NCBI GenBank assembly: GCA_964542585.1
Contig: CAZIUI010000005.1
Coordinates: 1 to 64,000 of the forward strand
Length of the DNA stretch: 64,000 nt
From: CAYYUA01 sp964542585
GTDB taxonomy: Bacteria; Bacteroidota; Bacteroidia; CAILMK01; CAYYUA01
Reading direction: 5' to 3'
Below the pieces are notes generated by a model. It saw only the letters and a list, made by a program, of their open reading frames with translations, was not told where the DNA came from and searched no databases. Numbering within the stretch: the first letter of the stretch is position 1; every line of letters begins with the position of its first letter. The position numbers were made by a program, and so were the translations under genes. This document shows positions 26,301 through 34,848 of this stretch, one piece after another.

Positions 26301-27661
26301 TTGTTTGTCGTAGGCGTGAAGGAAAATCCGGCTTTAGGCTCTCGGATTAGTATGCGTTTAATCTGTTTTTGTAGCTTACATCCAATGGGATTTTCTGCTT
26401 CAAAATTCACCTTGTAAACACCTGTATCTTTATACGTGTGTGCAGGGCTATCCAGGCTGCTTGAAGTTCCATCCCCAAATTGCCATTTTAGGTTACTAAC
26501 ATTACTTGTTTGGCTGGTAAAGTTTACTTTCAAAGGTGCCTTACAACTATTAAAAGTATCGGCATCTAACGTAGCGCTGATTTGTTGGACCCTAACCGTG
26601 TCTCTTGCGGTATCCCGGCAACTGCCAAACCCCGCTATGTAAGAAACGGGGTAAACGCCTTTACTCAGATACTCTTTTGTAGGGTTGGCGCTGGAGCTAG
26701 TGTTTCCGTCACCAAATTGCCATTGGTTAAAGGTGGGGGTTGGGGAAGACTGGTTGGTAAAGCGAAAGGTGGTTAAAGGATTGGTGCACCCTTTATTGCG
26801 GTTAAGACTAAAACTAGCATCAAGATCCTGGATGGTAACTAAACTTTGCTTGGTCAGGGTATCGGAACATCCACGGGCGTTAGTGACAACTAATTGAACT
26901 GTATAATTTCCCCTTTGCTGGTAGGCATGACTGGGATTAGGAATGGAATCAATGGTGCCATCGCCAAAATCCCATTTGAAGCTTAAGGGTCTTTGCCCGG
27001 AGGAATTATTGGAGAACTGAACGACAGCTGGTGTATCACATGACTTCACATTGCTGGCAGTAAAATCGGCATTCGGAACCCGGCTGGTCGCTATCAAATT
27101 TTGTTTGGTCTTAACATTCTGACACCCATTGGTGTCACGAGCTATTAGCGATACGGAAAAACTCCCCCTTTGCTGGTAAGTATGAGTGGGGTTGGCCTTA
27201 TTTGAGGAGCCACCATCTCCAAAATCCCAAATGTATTTTTGGATAGGAGCATCGCCTAGTTGAATATTCGATTGGAAATTGACATTTAGCGGCAAGCAAC
27301 CTTGCTTTGGGTTGGCTTGAAATCCTGATTGCGGGGGGGTGTAAACGCTTATAAAATCTTGTTTTGTTACGGTATCGCTCTGGCTTCCATTACTTACTAC
27401 TAAGGTAACCGTATAAGTACCATTGGAAACATAGGTGGCATCTGGATTGGCTTTTGTTGAAGTATTGCCATTGCCAAATGACCAATTGTAATTGTTAATG
27501 TTACCCGAGGACTGGTTTTGAAAGCTAACCGATAGGGGTTTACAGCCTTCTTTGTTATTGACCGAAAAATCAGCCTGCAATTGACCATAAGCTTGAAAAG
27601 CCAAAAAAAATAGCAATCCAAGGCTTGAAGCCGTTTTTATAACTGATTGAAAAAAGCGCAT
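23312..27661 (-). CDS. Giant PKD-repeat surface protein with T9SS type-B C-terminal domain
   Basis: A 1449-residue secreted adhesin-like protein. A signal peptide (cut near AYGQ) is followed by about a dozen PKD repeats of 80-90 residues, each with a W-FGDG-type core (for example WDFGDG, WQFGDG, WKFGDG), then two Ig-like units near the end. The last ~90 residues, from AVPEAYTPNGD through RWGELVFHS and LPAGTYAYQI, are a gliding-motility-associated C-terminal domain, the T9SS type-B sorting signal. Such proteins are secreted and moved or anchored with a PorP/SprF partner. A porP/sprF gene lies divergently 163 bases away. SprB-like function is inferred. Confidence 0.9.
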   Translation of the reverse strand: MRFFQSVIKTASSLGLLFFLAFQAYGQLQADFSVNNKEGCKPLSVSFQNQSSGNINNYNWSFGNGNTSTKANPDATYVSNGTYTVTLVVSNGSQSDTVTKQDFISVYTPPQSGFQANPKQGCLPLNVNFQSNIQLGDAPIQKYIWDFGDGGSSNKANPTHTYQQRGSFSVSLIARDTNGCQNVKTKQNLIATSRVPNADFTASNVKSCDTPAVVQFSNNSSGQRPLSFKWDFGDGTIDSIPNPSHAYQQRGNYTVQLVVTNARGCSDTLTKQSLVTIQDLDASFSLNRNKGCTNPLTTFRFTNQSSPTPTFNQWQFGDGNTSSSANPTKEYLSKGVYPVSYIAGFGSCRDTARDTVRVQQISATLDADTFNSCKAPLKVNFTSQTSNVSNLKWQFGDGTSSSLDSPAHTYKDTGVYKVNFEAENPIGCKLQKQIKRILIREPKAGFSFTPTTNKGCKTQQWDFIDTSFIPPFENIVERKWRFTNNDSSNATVPSFQFPDTGDYEVTYTFKTSGGCTDTASQRFFVGDTPTYSLSVDTNVFCASKIIEFNSQTNFGDSSEIFYGDGTKDTYKPLEEDPEYQYDDTGWFQLRGRGFFNGCPGKFTETDSFFINPPIAQIKQFVTCDTPLKRSFSDNSIKPDTWQWKFGDGDSSRVQNPTHFYDTQNRYTVRLVVSNDSTQCKDTTFKTVFVEKIKASFTVSDSAGCPPLQNVQFDASSSEHVFGSNYYWNFKNGNVLNKTFPPNYQGSLITPPPQSYSRSDTFAVRLWVQDRNLCRDTAFRRVEVYQHDVTVKTDRVDPCVPTTIDFSSEIKTDTQLTQKEWVFGDNSPAFRGDTPTHTYTQSGVYQAKLQTADAYGCTETSTVNIGVTTPNVFFQAFETQLCRGEQVKLEAQRSNQPLNYKWFLGNGDSAQGKNVNKQYPKNGIYDVTLIGTDTNQCSDTLVRNNYLEVRSPNAEFSLPDTAAFCPPFVARYSDSTQGQNLDYEWQFGDGGFSVLTEPQHTYTNVDTFETTLRVTNDFGCLNADSQLIVVDGPSARYNVIPDSGCKPLTYRFRAFDKRGVDEIQWDFGDGNTAVGDTVKHDYTRGGTYNPVIIIDNGKSNNQACEYGVNLPDTIPVDTHQAVFSPTKPSFCIYEDVLLDNKSKGTIQAYEWQLLPNGEVDSGQNPDFTFDSVRTYDLKLITTNYRGCKDSIRKQFPVFPKPKVEARDSSFICEGESAQLDATFESDFEYQWNPEKGISAPQQRNPLAGPDQTTTYRVRVTDSNGCRDTSNPIEIRVQPRPKPQATPDTTIIKGDSVRLQSSVQTPIDSFSWSPTDSFRCQKCRNPLTRPFSEQTYTFTVRDTAGCFVEQDKVTIKVDEKFKIAVPEAYTPNGDAINEVIKVRGWGVKELIHFKVYNRWGELVFHSRDIEEGWDGRYKGEPLPAGTYAYQIKARSYTGKVGMDEGHFNLIR

Positions 27662-27824
27662 CTCTTAATATGTTCTTAAGTTTTTAAATTACAGAACACC
27701 TCGTCCCAATATAATTAAGGTTAAATATGAGATAAAAACCAAAAATTTCCAAAAGTTTAAGAAAAATTTTTAGATTTATTGGTCTGCTCTTTAGATCACA
27801 TTAATTTAGCAGTTGCAATCCCCA

Positions 27825-28901
27825 ATGGATATTGAAAATGATATGATCTTAAAGCGTTTAATTCAACATTTATCTGCCAACCTTTTCAAAACCGTACTAT
27901 TTCTTATACTAGGTAGTTTAAATGTTCAGGGCCAGGATCCTCATTTTACGCAGTTTTACATGAGTCCCCAAACCCTTAACCCTGCTATGGTTGGGGCTTT
28001 TAATGGTACCTTAAAAGCGGGTGCTATATACCGTAATCAATGGCAGAGCATCAGCCCCAATAATTTTCAAACATTTACCGGCTACGGTAGCAGAAAATTC
28101 CCCGTTGGAACTGATTATGTAACCATTGGCCTCATGGGAACCAATGATCAGTCTGGGCCTGCTAATTATGAATACACACAAGCGGTGTTATCAGGAGCTT
28201 ATCATAAAAAATTGGGCAAGCATGTTTTGCGCGGAGGGCTCCAAGCTGGTTTGATCAATAATGCCATAGGTGATGCGACTTTTCCGGCTCAGTATGACAA
28301 CGATATAGGCGGATTTGACCCTGATCTACCAACACAGGAGGGTCAGATTGCCAGCAACACATCTTATTTTGATTTTAATACTGGATTGGCTTGGCAGATT
28401 CAACTTGACGGTTGGCAATTCACGATAGGTCAGGGGATATACCATGTAAACCAACCCAATGCCTCGCTTATTCGTGGGGAGGAATGGGCCCTGGATCCAA
28501 GGGTGGTTAGTCATGCTCAAGCCAAGATCAGGTTAAGTGGTCAAACAGGTCTTGAACCAGCCCTTCAATTTCAGAAACAAGAAAAGGCAACGGAGTTGAC
28601 AATAGGAAGTATGGTTCGTTTTGGCAATCTTGATAAGGCATTGGTCCTTAAAGCCGGAAGCTTCTACCGCAATAACATTACAGGTGAGCAAAGTCGGGAT
28701 CTCAACAAAAATATTGACGCTATTTCCCTGAATGTGGGAGCTATTATAAAAAGTTTTGAAGTAGGAGTTGCTTATGATTTAAACCTTTCTGACCTTGAAC
28801 AGGCCACCAGTTACCGGGGGGGCTTTGAGGTCGCATTAACTTACACCTACGGCTTTATCGAACAGCCGCAAAAGCAAACTGTACCTTGCTACCGTTATTA
28901 A
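27825..28901 (+). CDS. PorP/SprF family T9SS outer-membrane protein
   Basis: A 358-residue barrel. The signal peptide ends near NVQGQ, followed directly by the family hallmark DPHFTQFYMSPQTLNPAMVG and GAIYRNQWQSI. PorP/SprF proteins anchor or export type-B T9SS substrates; the divergent PKD giant is the obvious client. ATG 27825 is given; ATG 27843 is equally plausible and would give a cleaner signal peptide (MILKRLIQHL). The longer frame begins with TTG and is rejected. The stop is 26 bases before the OmpA start. Confidence 0.9.
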   Translation: MDIENDMILKRLIQHLSANLFKTVLFLILGSLNVQGQDPHFTQFYMSPQTLNPAMVGAFNGTLKAGAIYRNQWQSISPNNFQTFTGYGSRKFPVGTDYVTIGLMGTNDQSGPANYEYTQAVLSGAYHKKLGKHVLRGGLQAGLINNAIGDATFPAQYDNDIGGFDPDLPTQEGQIASNTSYFDFNTGLAWQIQLDGWQFTIGQGIYHVNQPNASLIRGEEWALDPRVVSHAQAKIRLSGQTGLEPALQFQKQEKATELTIGSMVRFGNLDKALVLKAGSFYRNNITGEQSRDLNKNIDAISLNVGAIIKSFEVGVAYDLNLSDLEQATSYRGGFEVALTYTYGFIEQPQKQTVPCYRY

Positions 28902-28927
28902 AAGCTTTTTTAATGCAGTATGTCTCT

Positions 28928-31291
28928 ATGCGTGGTTGGTTTTTTTGCATAGGTTTTTTGTTACCTGCGCTAAGCTTTGCCCAAGCCGCGAATTATGATG
29001 ATCTCAACTTAAAGGAGCTTCGCAAAAAGGCCGAACAACAGCTACAACTTGGAGACTGGTATAGCGCTATTCATACTTATGAAGCCGCCTATAAAAAAGC
29101 CCAAAATGGGGATGCTTCGCCTGAAACTCAATACAAGCTAGCCGGAAAAGTGGCAAATCTTTACCGAAAAATCCGCCATTACGATCAAGCAGCCGATTAC
29201 TACAAAACCTTAGCCATTCAGCGTTCTGGTGCTTACCCTAAGGCTTTTTACCGGATGGCTCTAATGGTTCAGCAACAAGGCCTTTACGACTCTGCACGTA
29301 AACTTTTAAAGCAAGTTAAAGCGCGTTACCAAGGCCCCGATGCTTATGCTGTAAAAAAACGAGTAGAGCAGGCATTAAAAGGAACCAAAAAAGCTTTAAA
29401 AAGAGGCATCTCATCGGATACAGCTGCGCTTACCCATTTGAAAACTTCCATCAATAGCCCGTATTCGGAATTTAGTCCCAAGCTTTTGAATGATACCACC
29501 CTGCTTTATGCTTCCCGAAAAGTTGACTCCCTTATTCGGATAAAGCGCGGAGGGAATATCCAAAAGCGCACCAGGTTTTACAAGGCTCATTTCAAGGAGG
29601 GGGAATGGCAGCATGAAGGACCCTGGGAAAAAGGGCCATCCCTTAAGGGAAACCTTGGTAATGGTGCATTTAGTCAGGACCGCAAACGATTTTACTTTAC
29701 CAAATGCCAGTTTAGCAATGAGCAGCAACAGATGATCTGCAACCTTTACGAGGCTAGGCGAAAAGGAGAATCATGGTCTAAAGCCAGAAAGCTCCCCGCT
29801 CCCATTAACCTGAAAGGCGTAAGTAGCACACAGCCAACAACCGGTGTTATTAGTAAAGGGCAACAAAAAAAAGCGGTTTTAATTTTTGCCTCTGATCGTG
29901 ACCGTGGCCGCGGGAAGATGGATATTTGGTACAGCACCTATAACCGTGAATCAGGAGATTATAGCCGTCCAAGGAATATGGGAAGGAAAGTTAATACCAA
30001 AGGTAATGAGGTCACGCCTTTTTACGATTCATCTGAATCAATCCTTTTCTTTAGTTCTGATAGCAGAGCCGGATATGGCGGGCTTGATGTTTATGCTGTT
30101 AAAGGAGAATTTGGCCGTTTCAGAGAAGATTCACGTCACTTGAAGGCACCGGTTAATTCACCGGCTGACGATCTTTATTATTGGAAAAAAGCGGGCAGGG
30201 CCGGGTTCATTGTTTCTAACAGACCCGGAGTAGAAACCCTGAAACATCCTACCTGTTGTGATGATCTTTTTGCAACTGAGCTCCCTACAAGGGATACCAG
30301 TAAAAAGGAATTGCTAGCCAAAAAATTTATTGGGGATGTCCTCAAAGAAAAGCGGTCTGAGTCAGATTCGCTTGAGGATCAGAAAAACAAAACAGTTGTG
30401 AACTTCTATAAATCAGATATAGCAACCGGTGGCCGTGAAAAAGTGGCTTCTGATACATTTGGTGATAAGGATAGTGGTCGGTTCAAGTTTCAAATACAAA
30501 GCGTAAAATCCAACAAACACATATATGCTACGGCTAATAGAAAAGGTTATGAAAAAGATACATCCGATATTTTTAAACAAAAGGAACTAAAGCGGGGTGT
30601 AAGGCATGCGCGTCTATTCCTGCGGCATACGCAGGAAAAAACTAAGGAGCAAAAACAGGAGATTACTGCCCAAGCTGAAAAAGAAGTTACTAAGCGGAAA
30701 AGTGACGAAAAAATTGCTCAGGAAAAAACCAGGATTGACACAAACCAAAGAAGGCAAAAGGAAACAAAAGAGGAAGAAAGGGATTCCGTGAAGCAGCAGA
30801 TAGAAAAAGAAAAACAGGCTATAGCAAGGAAAAGCAAGGAAGAGGATAAACAGCCAAGTAAAAAGCCAAAAAAAGGCGGGAGGAAAAAAGAACAACAAAC
30901 AAATGATAAAATACCGGAACCTCGGAATGAGCCGGTTGTAATCGAGAATATTAATTATGGTTTTGATCAAGCTAAATTGGACCAACAAGCCAGAAATGCC
31001 ATTGACACTACCGTTTTGGAGCTCATGCAGGGAAACCCCGATTTAAGGGTTCAAATTCGTTCTCATACGGATGCTGCAGGATCGGATGAATACAACCTTG
31101 AGCTATCAAAACGTAGGGCCCAAAGGGTTGTAGATTACTTAGTGGAGAAAGGCATTGATCGCGATCGATTAGTGCCAAAAGGATTCGGGGAGCGCCGCTT
31201 CATTGCTCCTAACTTTAGCTTAGATGGCACAGATAACCCAGAAGGACGCCGAAAGAACAGGCGAACAGAATTTAAGATCCTGAATAAGTAG
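28928..31291 (+). CDS. PorE-like OmpA family protein (TPR, WD40-like, OmpA)
   Basis: A 787-residue envelope protein. After a signal peptide (MRGWFFCIGFLLPALSFAQA) come tetratricopeptide-like helices (~20-150), a PD40/WD40-like propeller (~180-440, with FASDRDRGRGKMDIWY and FFSSDSRAGYGGLDVY blades), a carboxypeptidase-regulatory-like part (~480-570), a long K/E/Q-rich linker (~580-680) and an OmpA peptidoglycan-binding domain (~690-787, IRSHTDAAGSDEYNLELSKRR). This order is that of T9SS PorE. No lipobox cysteine is evident, unlike PorE. ATG 28928 is preferred to the TTG at 28886 and the ATG at 28913. It is probably co-transcribed with the PorP/SprF gene. Confidence 0.85.
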   Translation: MRGWFFCIGFLLPALSFAQAANYDDLNLKELRKKAEQQLQLGDWYSAIHTYEAAYKKAQNGDASPETQYKLAGKVANLYRKIRHYDQAADYYKTLAIQRSGAYPKAFYRMALMVQQQGLYDSARKLLKQVKARYQGPDAYAVKKRVEQALKGTKKALKRGISSDTAALTHLKTSINSPYSEFSPKLLNDTTLLYASRKVDSLIRIKRGGNIQKRTRFYKAHFKEGEWQHEGPWEKGPSLKGNLGNGAFSQDRKRFYFTKCQFSNEQQQMICNLYEARRKGESWSKARKLPAPINLKGVSSTQPTTGVISKGQQKKAVLIFASDRDRGRGKMDIWYSTYNRESGDYSRPRNMGRKVNTKGNEVTPFYDSSESILFFSSDSRAGYGGLDVYAVKGEFGRFREDSRHLKAPVNSPADDLYYWKKAGRAGFIVSNRPGVETLKHPTCCDDLFATELPTRDTSKKELLAKKFIGDVLKEKRSESDSLEDQKNKTVVNFYKSDIATGGREKVASDTFGDKDSGRFKFQIQSVKSNKHIYATANRKGYEKDTSDIFKQKELKRGVRHARLFLRHTQEKTKEQKQEITAQAEKEVTKRKSDEKIAQEKTRIDTNQRRQKETKEEERDSVKQQIEKEKQAIARKSKEEDKQPSKKPKKGGRKKEQQTNDKIPEPRNEPVVIENINYGFDQAKLDQQARNAIDTTVLELMQGNPDLRVQIRSHTDAAGSDEYNLELSKRRAQRVVDYLVEKGIDRDRLVPKGFGERRFIAPNFSLDGTDNPEGRRKNRRTEFKILNK

Positions 31292-31313
31292 CTCATTAAA
31301 TGGGCTAAAGGTT

Positions 31314-32081
31314 TTATTTATTCCGCTTCAGCAATACCCGCTTACTGTGTTTTACACTGCGGTAGTAAAACAGTGCTTTGAGGTATGTCTCTTGTTCAGG
31401 TCTTAGTTGTTGGTTTGCTTTTTGACCTTTTATGCTTTGTTCATAAATATGAAAAAGGCTTACAGCAGCGGCCACAGAAATGTTGAGGCTTTCCGTAAAA
31501 CCACTCATAGGGATATAACACCATTGATCTGCTTCATTTAACAGCGTGGAAGAGACCCCTTCAGCTTCATTACCCCACGCAATAGCTGTTGCCTGAGTAA
31601 AGTCCAGATCCGTAATCGGGACGGCCTTATCATCCACAGTGCTTACAACAAGCCTGTAACCCTGCTTCTTCAGGAAATGCGAACAGGATAAGGGATCAGT
31701 CCAACGCCATAAGCTCAACCACTTTTCTGCTCCGTTGCTTATTCTTTCAGATTGTTTGAATTTTTGGCCGTTATTAATGACATGAAAAGGTTGAAAGCCT
31801 AATCCTTCAGCCGTGCGCATCACCGCACTTACATTGCCGGTATTCGCAAGCCCTTCTATAACCGGTGCTACATGAAAAGTCCGGTTAGCAATAATGTCGG
31901 CAATCCGGGTTTTGCGAGCGGTAGTCAGAAAGCTATCCAGCTGCTCGATCACTTCCTTACAGCCAAATGAACAATTTTCAACTTCAATCTGATCAAAACG
32001 TGAGGTGAGCCTCGGTGCATGGTTCTGTTTTAGCATTTTCTTTATGGTTTGTTCAGGCAACGATTGTTGATGAGCTGGCAT
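31314..32081 (-). CDS. TrmH-type tRNA/rRNA 2'-O-methyltransferase
   Basis: A 255-residue SpoU/TrmH (SPOUT) methyltransferase. All three knot motifs are visible: VSAVMRTAEGLG, AWGNEAEGVS and IPMSGFTESLNISVAAAVSLF. The order and length fit TrmH, which methylates G18 of tRNA; an rRNA target cannot be excluded. The frame can be extended to a TTG at 32111, but ATG 32081 is preferred. It converges on the OmpA gene with a 22-base gap and is divergent from glyA. Confidence 0.88.
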   Translation of the reverse strand: MPAHQQSLPEQTIKKMLKQNHAPRLTSRFDQIEVENCSFGCKEVIEQLDSFLTTARKTRIADIIANRTFHVAPVIEGLANTGNVSAVMRTAEGLGFQPFHVINNGQKFKQSERISNGAEKWLSLWRWTDPLSCSHFLKKQGYRLVVSTVDDKAVPITDLDFTQATAIAWGNEAEGVSSTLLNEADQWCYIPMSGFTESLNISVAAAVSLFHIYEQSIKGQKANQQLRPEQETYLKALFYYRSVKHSKRVLLKRNK

Positions 32082-32166
32082 GACAATTGGGACAACCTGA
32101 TTAGTAACCAAAATTTATAAGCAACTTAAAACCCTTGAATGGCGGTTTTTAGCTTAAACAATTTTG

Positions 32167-32174
32167 TAACTTTG
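32167..32174 (+). promoter_or_regulatory. Putative -7 box for glyA
   Basis: TAACTTTG, an exact TAnnTTTG match, 33 bases before the ATG. A TTG lies at 32135-32137, further upstream than the usual -33 distance. Confidence 0.45.
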
Positions 32175-32207
32175 AACTGTATTTTACAAAATTAAACCTA
32201 TTTCTTT

Positions 32208-33503
32208 ATGGAACGAGATGATGCCCTTTTTAACATCATTGACAAAGAACACCAACGGCAACTAACGGGTGTTGAGCTTATAGCTTCAGAAAATTTTGCG
32301 AGTACGCAGGTGATGGAAGCTACAGGCTCTGTATTGACCAATAAATACGCTGAAGGCTTACCGGGTAAGCGGTATTATGGCGGTTGCGAATTCGTTGATG
32401 AAATTGAAAATTTAGCGATTGATAGGGCTAAGAACCTGTTTAATGCTGAATGGGTAAATGTCCAGCCGCATTCAGGGGCTCAAGCTAACGCCGCAGTGAT
32501 GCTTGGGCTTTTAAAGCCGGGGGATAAAATTTTAGGGTTCAGTTTAGCCCATGGTGGTCACTTAACCCATGGCTCACCGGTAAATTTCTCTGGAAAGCAA
32601 TATGAAGCCCATTTTTACGGGGTAGATGAGGAAACCGGCTATATTGACTATGAACAAATGGAGCAGAAAGCCTACAATGAACGTCCTAAGCTTATCATCG
32701 CCGGAGGATCAGCCTATCCAAGGGACTGGGACTATGACCGGTTCCGTAAGATAGCTGACGAGATAGGCGCGCTTTTCCTGGTAGATATGGCTCATACAGC
32801 CGGCATTGTAGCTAAAGGCTATTTGAAAAATCCCTTGGAGTACGCTCACGTAGTTACCACCACCACCCATAAGACGCTTCGTTCATCTAGAGGTGGATTG
32901 ATCATGATGGGCAAGGACTTCCCAAATTTCATGGGTATTACTACAGGTAAAGGCAAACGTAAGCGCATGTCAACAATTTTAGATTCTTCAGTATTTCCGG
33001 GCACTCAAGGAGGCCCGCTTGAGCATGCGATTGCTGGAAAGGCTGTGGGTTTTGGAGAAGCGTTGACCGATGATTTTGACCAATACATCAATCAAGTGGT
33101 CAAAAACGCTAAAAAAGCTGCTAAAACATTCCAGGACAAAGGCTACAAAGTAAGCACGCAAGGGACAGATAATCACATCACCCTTATCGATTTGCGGCCC
33201 AAGAATATCACTGGCAAAACGGCTGAAGAAGCTCTTGAAAAAGCAGGTATTACCATCAATAAAAATATGGTGCCCAATGATGATCAGCCAGCTCTGGTCA
33301 CTTCCGGGATGCGAATTGGCACGTCAGCTATAACGACACGAGGAATGAAGGAAAGTGACGTAGAGCAAATCGTGGAATTTATCGATGCTGTGATTGAAAA
33401 GCATGATGATGATTCCTTTATCCAATCCACCAGGGATGAGGTCGCAAAATTCTGCAAGAAGTTCCCCTTATTTGCTAATGAGCCCGAAATGGTTACTGGA
33501 TAA
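32208..33503 (+). CDS. glyA: Serine hydroxymethyltransferase
   Basis: A 431-residue PLP enzyme that interconverts serine and glycine with tetrahydrofolate in the cytosol. PLP lysine is K222 in TTTTHKTLRSSRGG, and the cofactor-binding aspartate is in LVDMAHTAGIV. Length and C-terminus are normal. It has its own promoter box and ends at a strong hairpin terminator 36 bases downstream, so it is monocistronic. Confidence 0.97.
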   Translation: MERDDALFNIIDKEHQRQLTGVELIASENFASTQVMEATGSVLTNKYAEGLPGKRYYGGCEFVDEIENLAIDRAKNLFNAEWVNVQPHSGAQANAAVMLGLLKPGDKILGFSLAHGGHLTHGSPVNFSGKQYEAHFYGVDEETGYIDYEQMEQKAYNERPKLIIAGGSAYPRDWDYDRFRKIADEIGALFLVDMAHTAGIVAKGYLKNPLEYAHVVTTTTHKTLRSSRGGLIMMGKDFPNFMGITTGKGKRKRMSTILDSSVFPGTQGGPLEHAIAGKAVGFGEALTDDFDQYINQVVKNAKKAAKTFQDKGYKVSTQGTDNHITLIDLRPKNITGKTAEEALEKAGITINKNMVPNDDQPALVTSGMRIGTSAITTRGMKESDVEQIVEFIDAVIEKHDDDSFIQSTRDEVAKFCKKFPLFANEPEMVTG

Positions 33504-33539
33504 CAACGCTTAGCGTTAGTACGTCATACCCCATTTAGT

Positions 33540-33572
33540 AAAAGCCTAGTCCTTAAGGACTGGGCTTTTTTT
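33540..33572. terminator. Strong bidirectional terminator after glyA
   Basis: A 13-bp stem: AAAAGCCTAGTCC at 33540-33552, loop TTAA at 33553-33556, and GGACTGGGCTTTT at 33557-33569, with one G-U pair. A T run to 33572 follows on the plus strand and AAAA precedes for the minus strand. It serves glyA and the small minus-strand lipoprotein gene, whose TAA stop lies in the loop. Confidence 0.88.
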
Positions 33573-33732
33573 GCTGTGTACTACTTGCCTGAAAAGGGGT
33601 CTCCCTGACTTCTTTATTTTTACTGAAACACCCACAGTCATTTTGGTTTTTAAACATCCCGCAACCAGACAGGATTGCTAGGAAACTTAGGATGCAAAAT
33701 GTCCGCATAATGCTTTGAATTTTATAAGCCAT
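33553..33732 (-). CDS. Small lipoprotein, 59 residues
   Basis: A short gene read directly from the sequence: 59 codons from ATG 33732 to a TAA inside the glyA terminator loop. The N-terminus is hydrophobic and ends in the classic lipobox ILSGC (C24). The mature part is small and has DCGCFSK, two cysteines spaced CGC. An internal ATG at 33708 would give 51 residues with the same lipobox. An exact TAACTTTG box lies upstream on this strand (33768-33761). Function unknown; it does not match any family I recognise. Confidence 0.65.
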   Translation of the reverse strand: MAYKIQSIMRTFCILSFLAILSGCGMFKNQNDCGCFSKNKEVRETPFQASSTQQKKPSP

Positions 33733-33760
33733 AAGTACACACTTTTAACAGCTTTTAGTG

Positions 33761-33768
33761 CAAAGTTA
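33761..33768 (-). promoter_or_regulatory. Putative -7 box for small lipoprotein gene
   Basis: Minus-strand TAACTTTG, an exact consensus match, 28 bases upstream of the ATG at 33732. It supports the reality of this short gene. Confidence 0.45.
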
Positions 33769-33846
33769 TGAGAATGAAGTTACTAACTGTCATTGCCAAA
33801 AACAAAATATAGGCATAAAATTGCAAATCTCCTTTTAAGCGGATTT

Positions 33847-34848
33847 ATGTGGGATAAAATTAAAGCCAGGCTTACCCTTTTCCTCAAGGGCATGACCATG
33901 GGAGCAGCGGATGTAGTTCCAGGGGTTTCCGGTGGTACCATGGCCTTCATTACCAAAATTTATGAAGAATTAGTCACAGCCATTAATAACATTGACTTAA
34001 AAGCCCTTCGAATGCTTTCAAGGGGTCAGTTTAAAGCTTTTTTTGAGCGAATTAATGGCGGTTTTTTGTTGACATTGTTAGTAGGCGTTTTAACGGCTGT
34101 TTTTACCTTGGCTAAATTGGTATTGTTTTTACTTAATACCCATCCCATTTTGGTTTGGTCCTTTTTCATGGGGTTGATAACGGCTTCGGCTTGGGTTGTT
34201 TCGCAGCAGGTTAAAAATTGGAATCCTGGTGTTATGGTAGCCATTTTATTTGGTACCATTGTAGCTTACTTAGTTACTGAGACTGGCATTATTGAAACAC
34301 CCGATGAAAAAGGCTACGTATTTATTGCTGGATTAATATCAATTATGGCCATGATATTACCAGGTATTTCGGGCTCTTTTTTGTTAGTGGTGATGAACAA
34401 ATACAAACTTATTATTTCAGCAATGTCTTCTGTGGCTGAAGGCTTAAAAGATAGCTTTATCCACCTAATCCGGGGACAGTGGGCCCAAATTGCACCTGCT
34501 TTTAGCCAGGTTGAATGGCTCACGCTTGTATTCTTTTATACAGGTACGTTAACGGGTCTGCTAACCTTTGCCAAGTTGCTTAAATGGCTCTTTGACCGGT
34601 ACCATGATTTAACGGTGGCCACGCTAACGGGTTTTCTGTTGGGATCCCTCAATAAAGTATGGCCTTGGAAGCAAACATTGTCTTATTACAAGGATCGGCA
34701 TGGTGAGCGTAAGCCTCTGGACCAGGAAAATATATTGCCACAAAGTTTTGATGCCGATGTTTTCATGGCTTTGGGACTTAGTATTGCGGGATTTATTTTG
34801 GTATTAATAATTGAAAAATCTTCTGCTAAGGCTAAAAACCCAACCTGA
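33847..34848 (+). CDS. DUF368 family membrane protein (undecaprenyl phosphate translocase)
   Basis: A 333-residue polytopic inner-membrane protein with about eight to nine hydrophobic helices. The hallmark KGMTMGAADVVPGVSGGTMAFI opens the protein, and its inverted-repeat counterpart LPGISGSFLLVVM is near residue 180. DUF368 proteins (PopT) recycle undecaprenyl phosphate across the membrane for cell-wall and glycan synthesis. ATG 33847 is chosen over an upstream TTG at 33793. Its TGA overlaps the aroE ATG by one base. Confidence 0.88.
   Translation: MWDKIKARLTLFLKGMTMGAADVVPGVSGGTMAFITKIYEELVTAINNIDLKALRMLSRGQFKAFFERINGGFLLTLLVGVLTAVFTLAKLVLFLLNTHPILVWSFFMGLITASAWVVSQQVKNWNPGVMVAILFGTIVAYLVTETGIIETPDEKGYVFIAGLISIMAMILPGISGSFLLVVMNKYKLIISAMSSVAEGLKDSFIHLIRGQWAQIAPAFSQVEWLTLVFFYTGTLTGLLTFAKLLKWLFDRYHDLTVATLTGFLLGSLNKVWPWKQTLSYYKDRHGERKPLDQENILPQSFDADVFMALGLSIAGFILVLIIEKSSAKAKNPT

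Noticed and set aside
23312..27661. Regular repeats that could suggest a CRISPR or tandem DNA repeat
   Set aside because: The periodicity is at protein level (PKD domains of 80-90 residues) and the DNA copies have diverged.
30606..30988. Frames in and opposite the K/E-rich linker of the OmpA protein
   Set aside because: Shadows of low-complexity coding sequence.
33793..33846. TTG-started extension of the DUF368 protein
   Set aside because: The added residues are basic and polar and unlike the family start; ATG 33847 fits the family.
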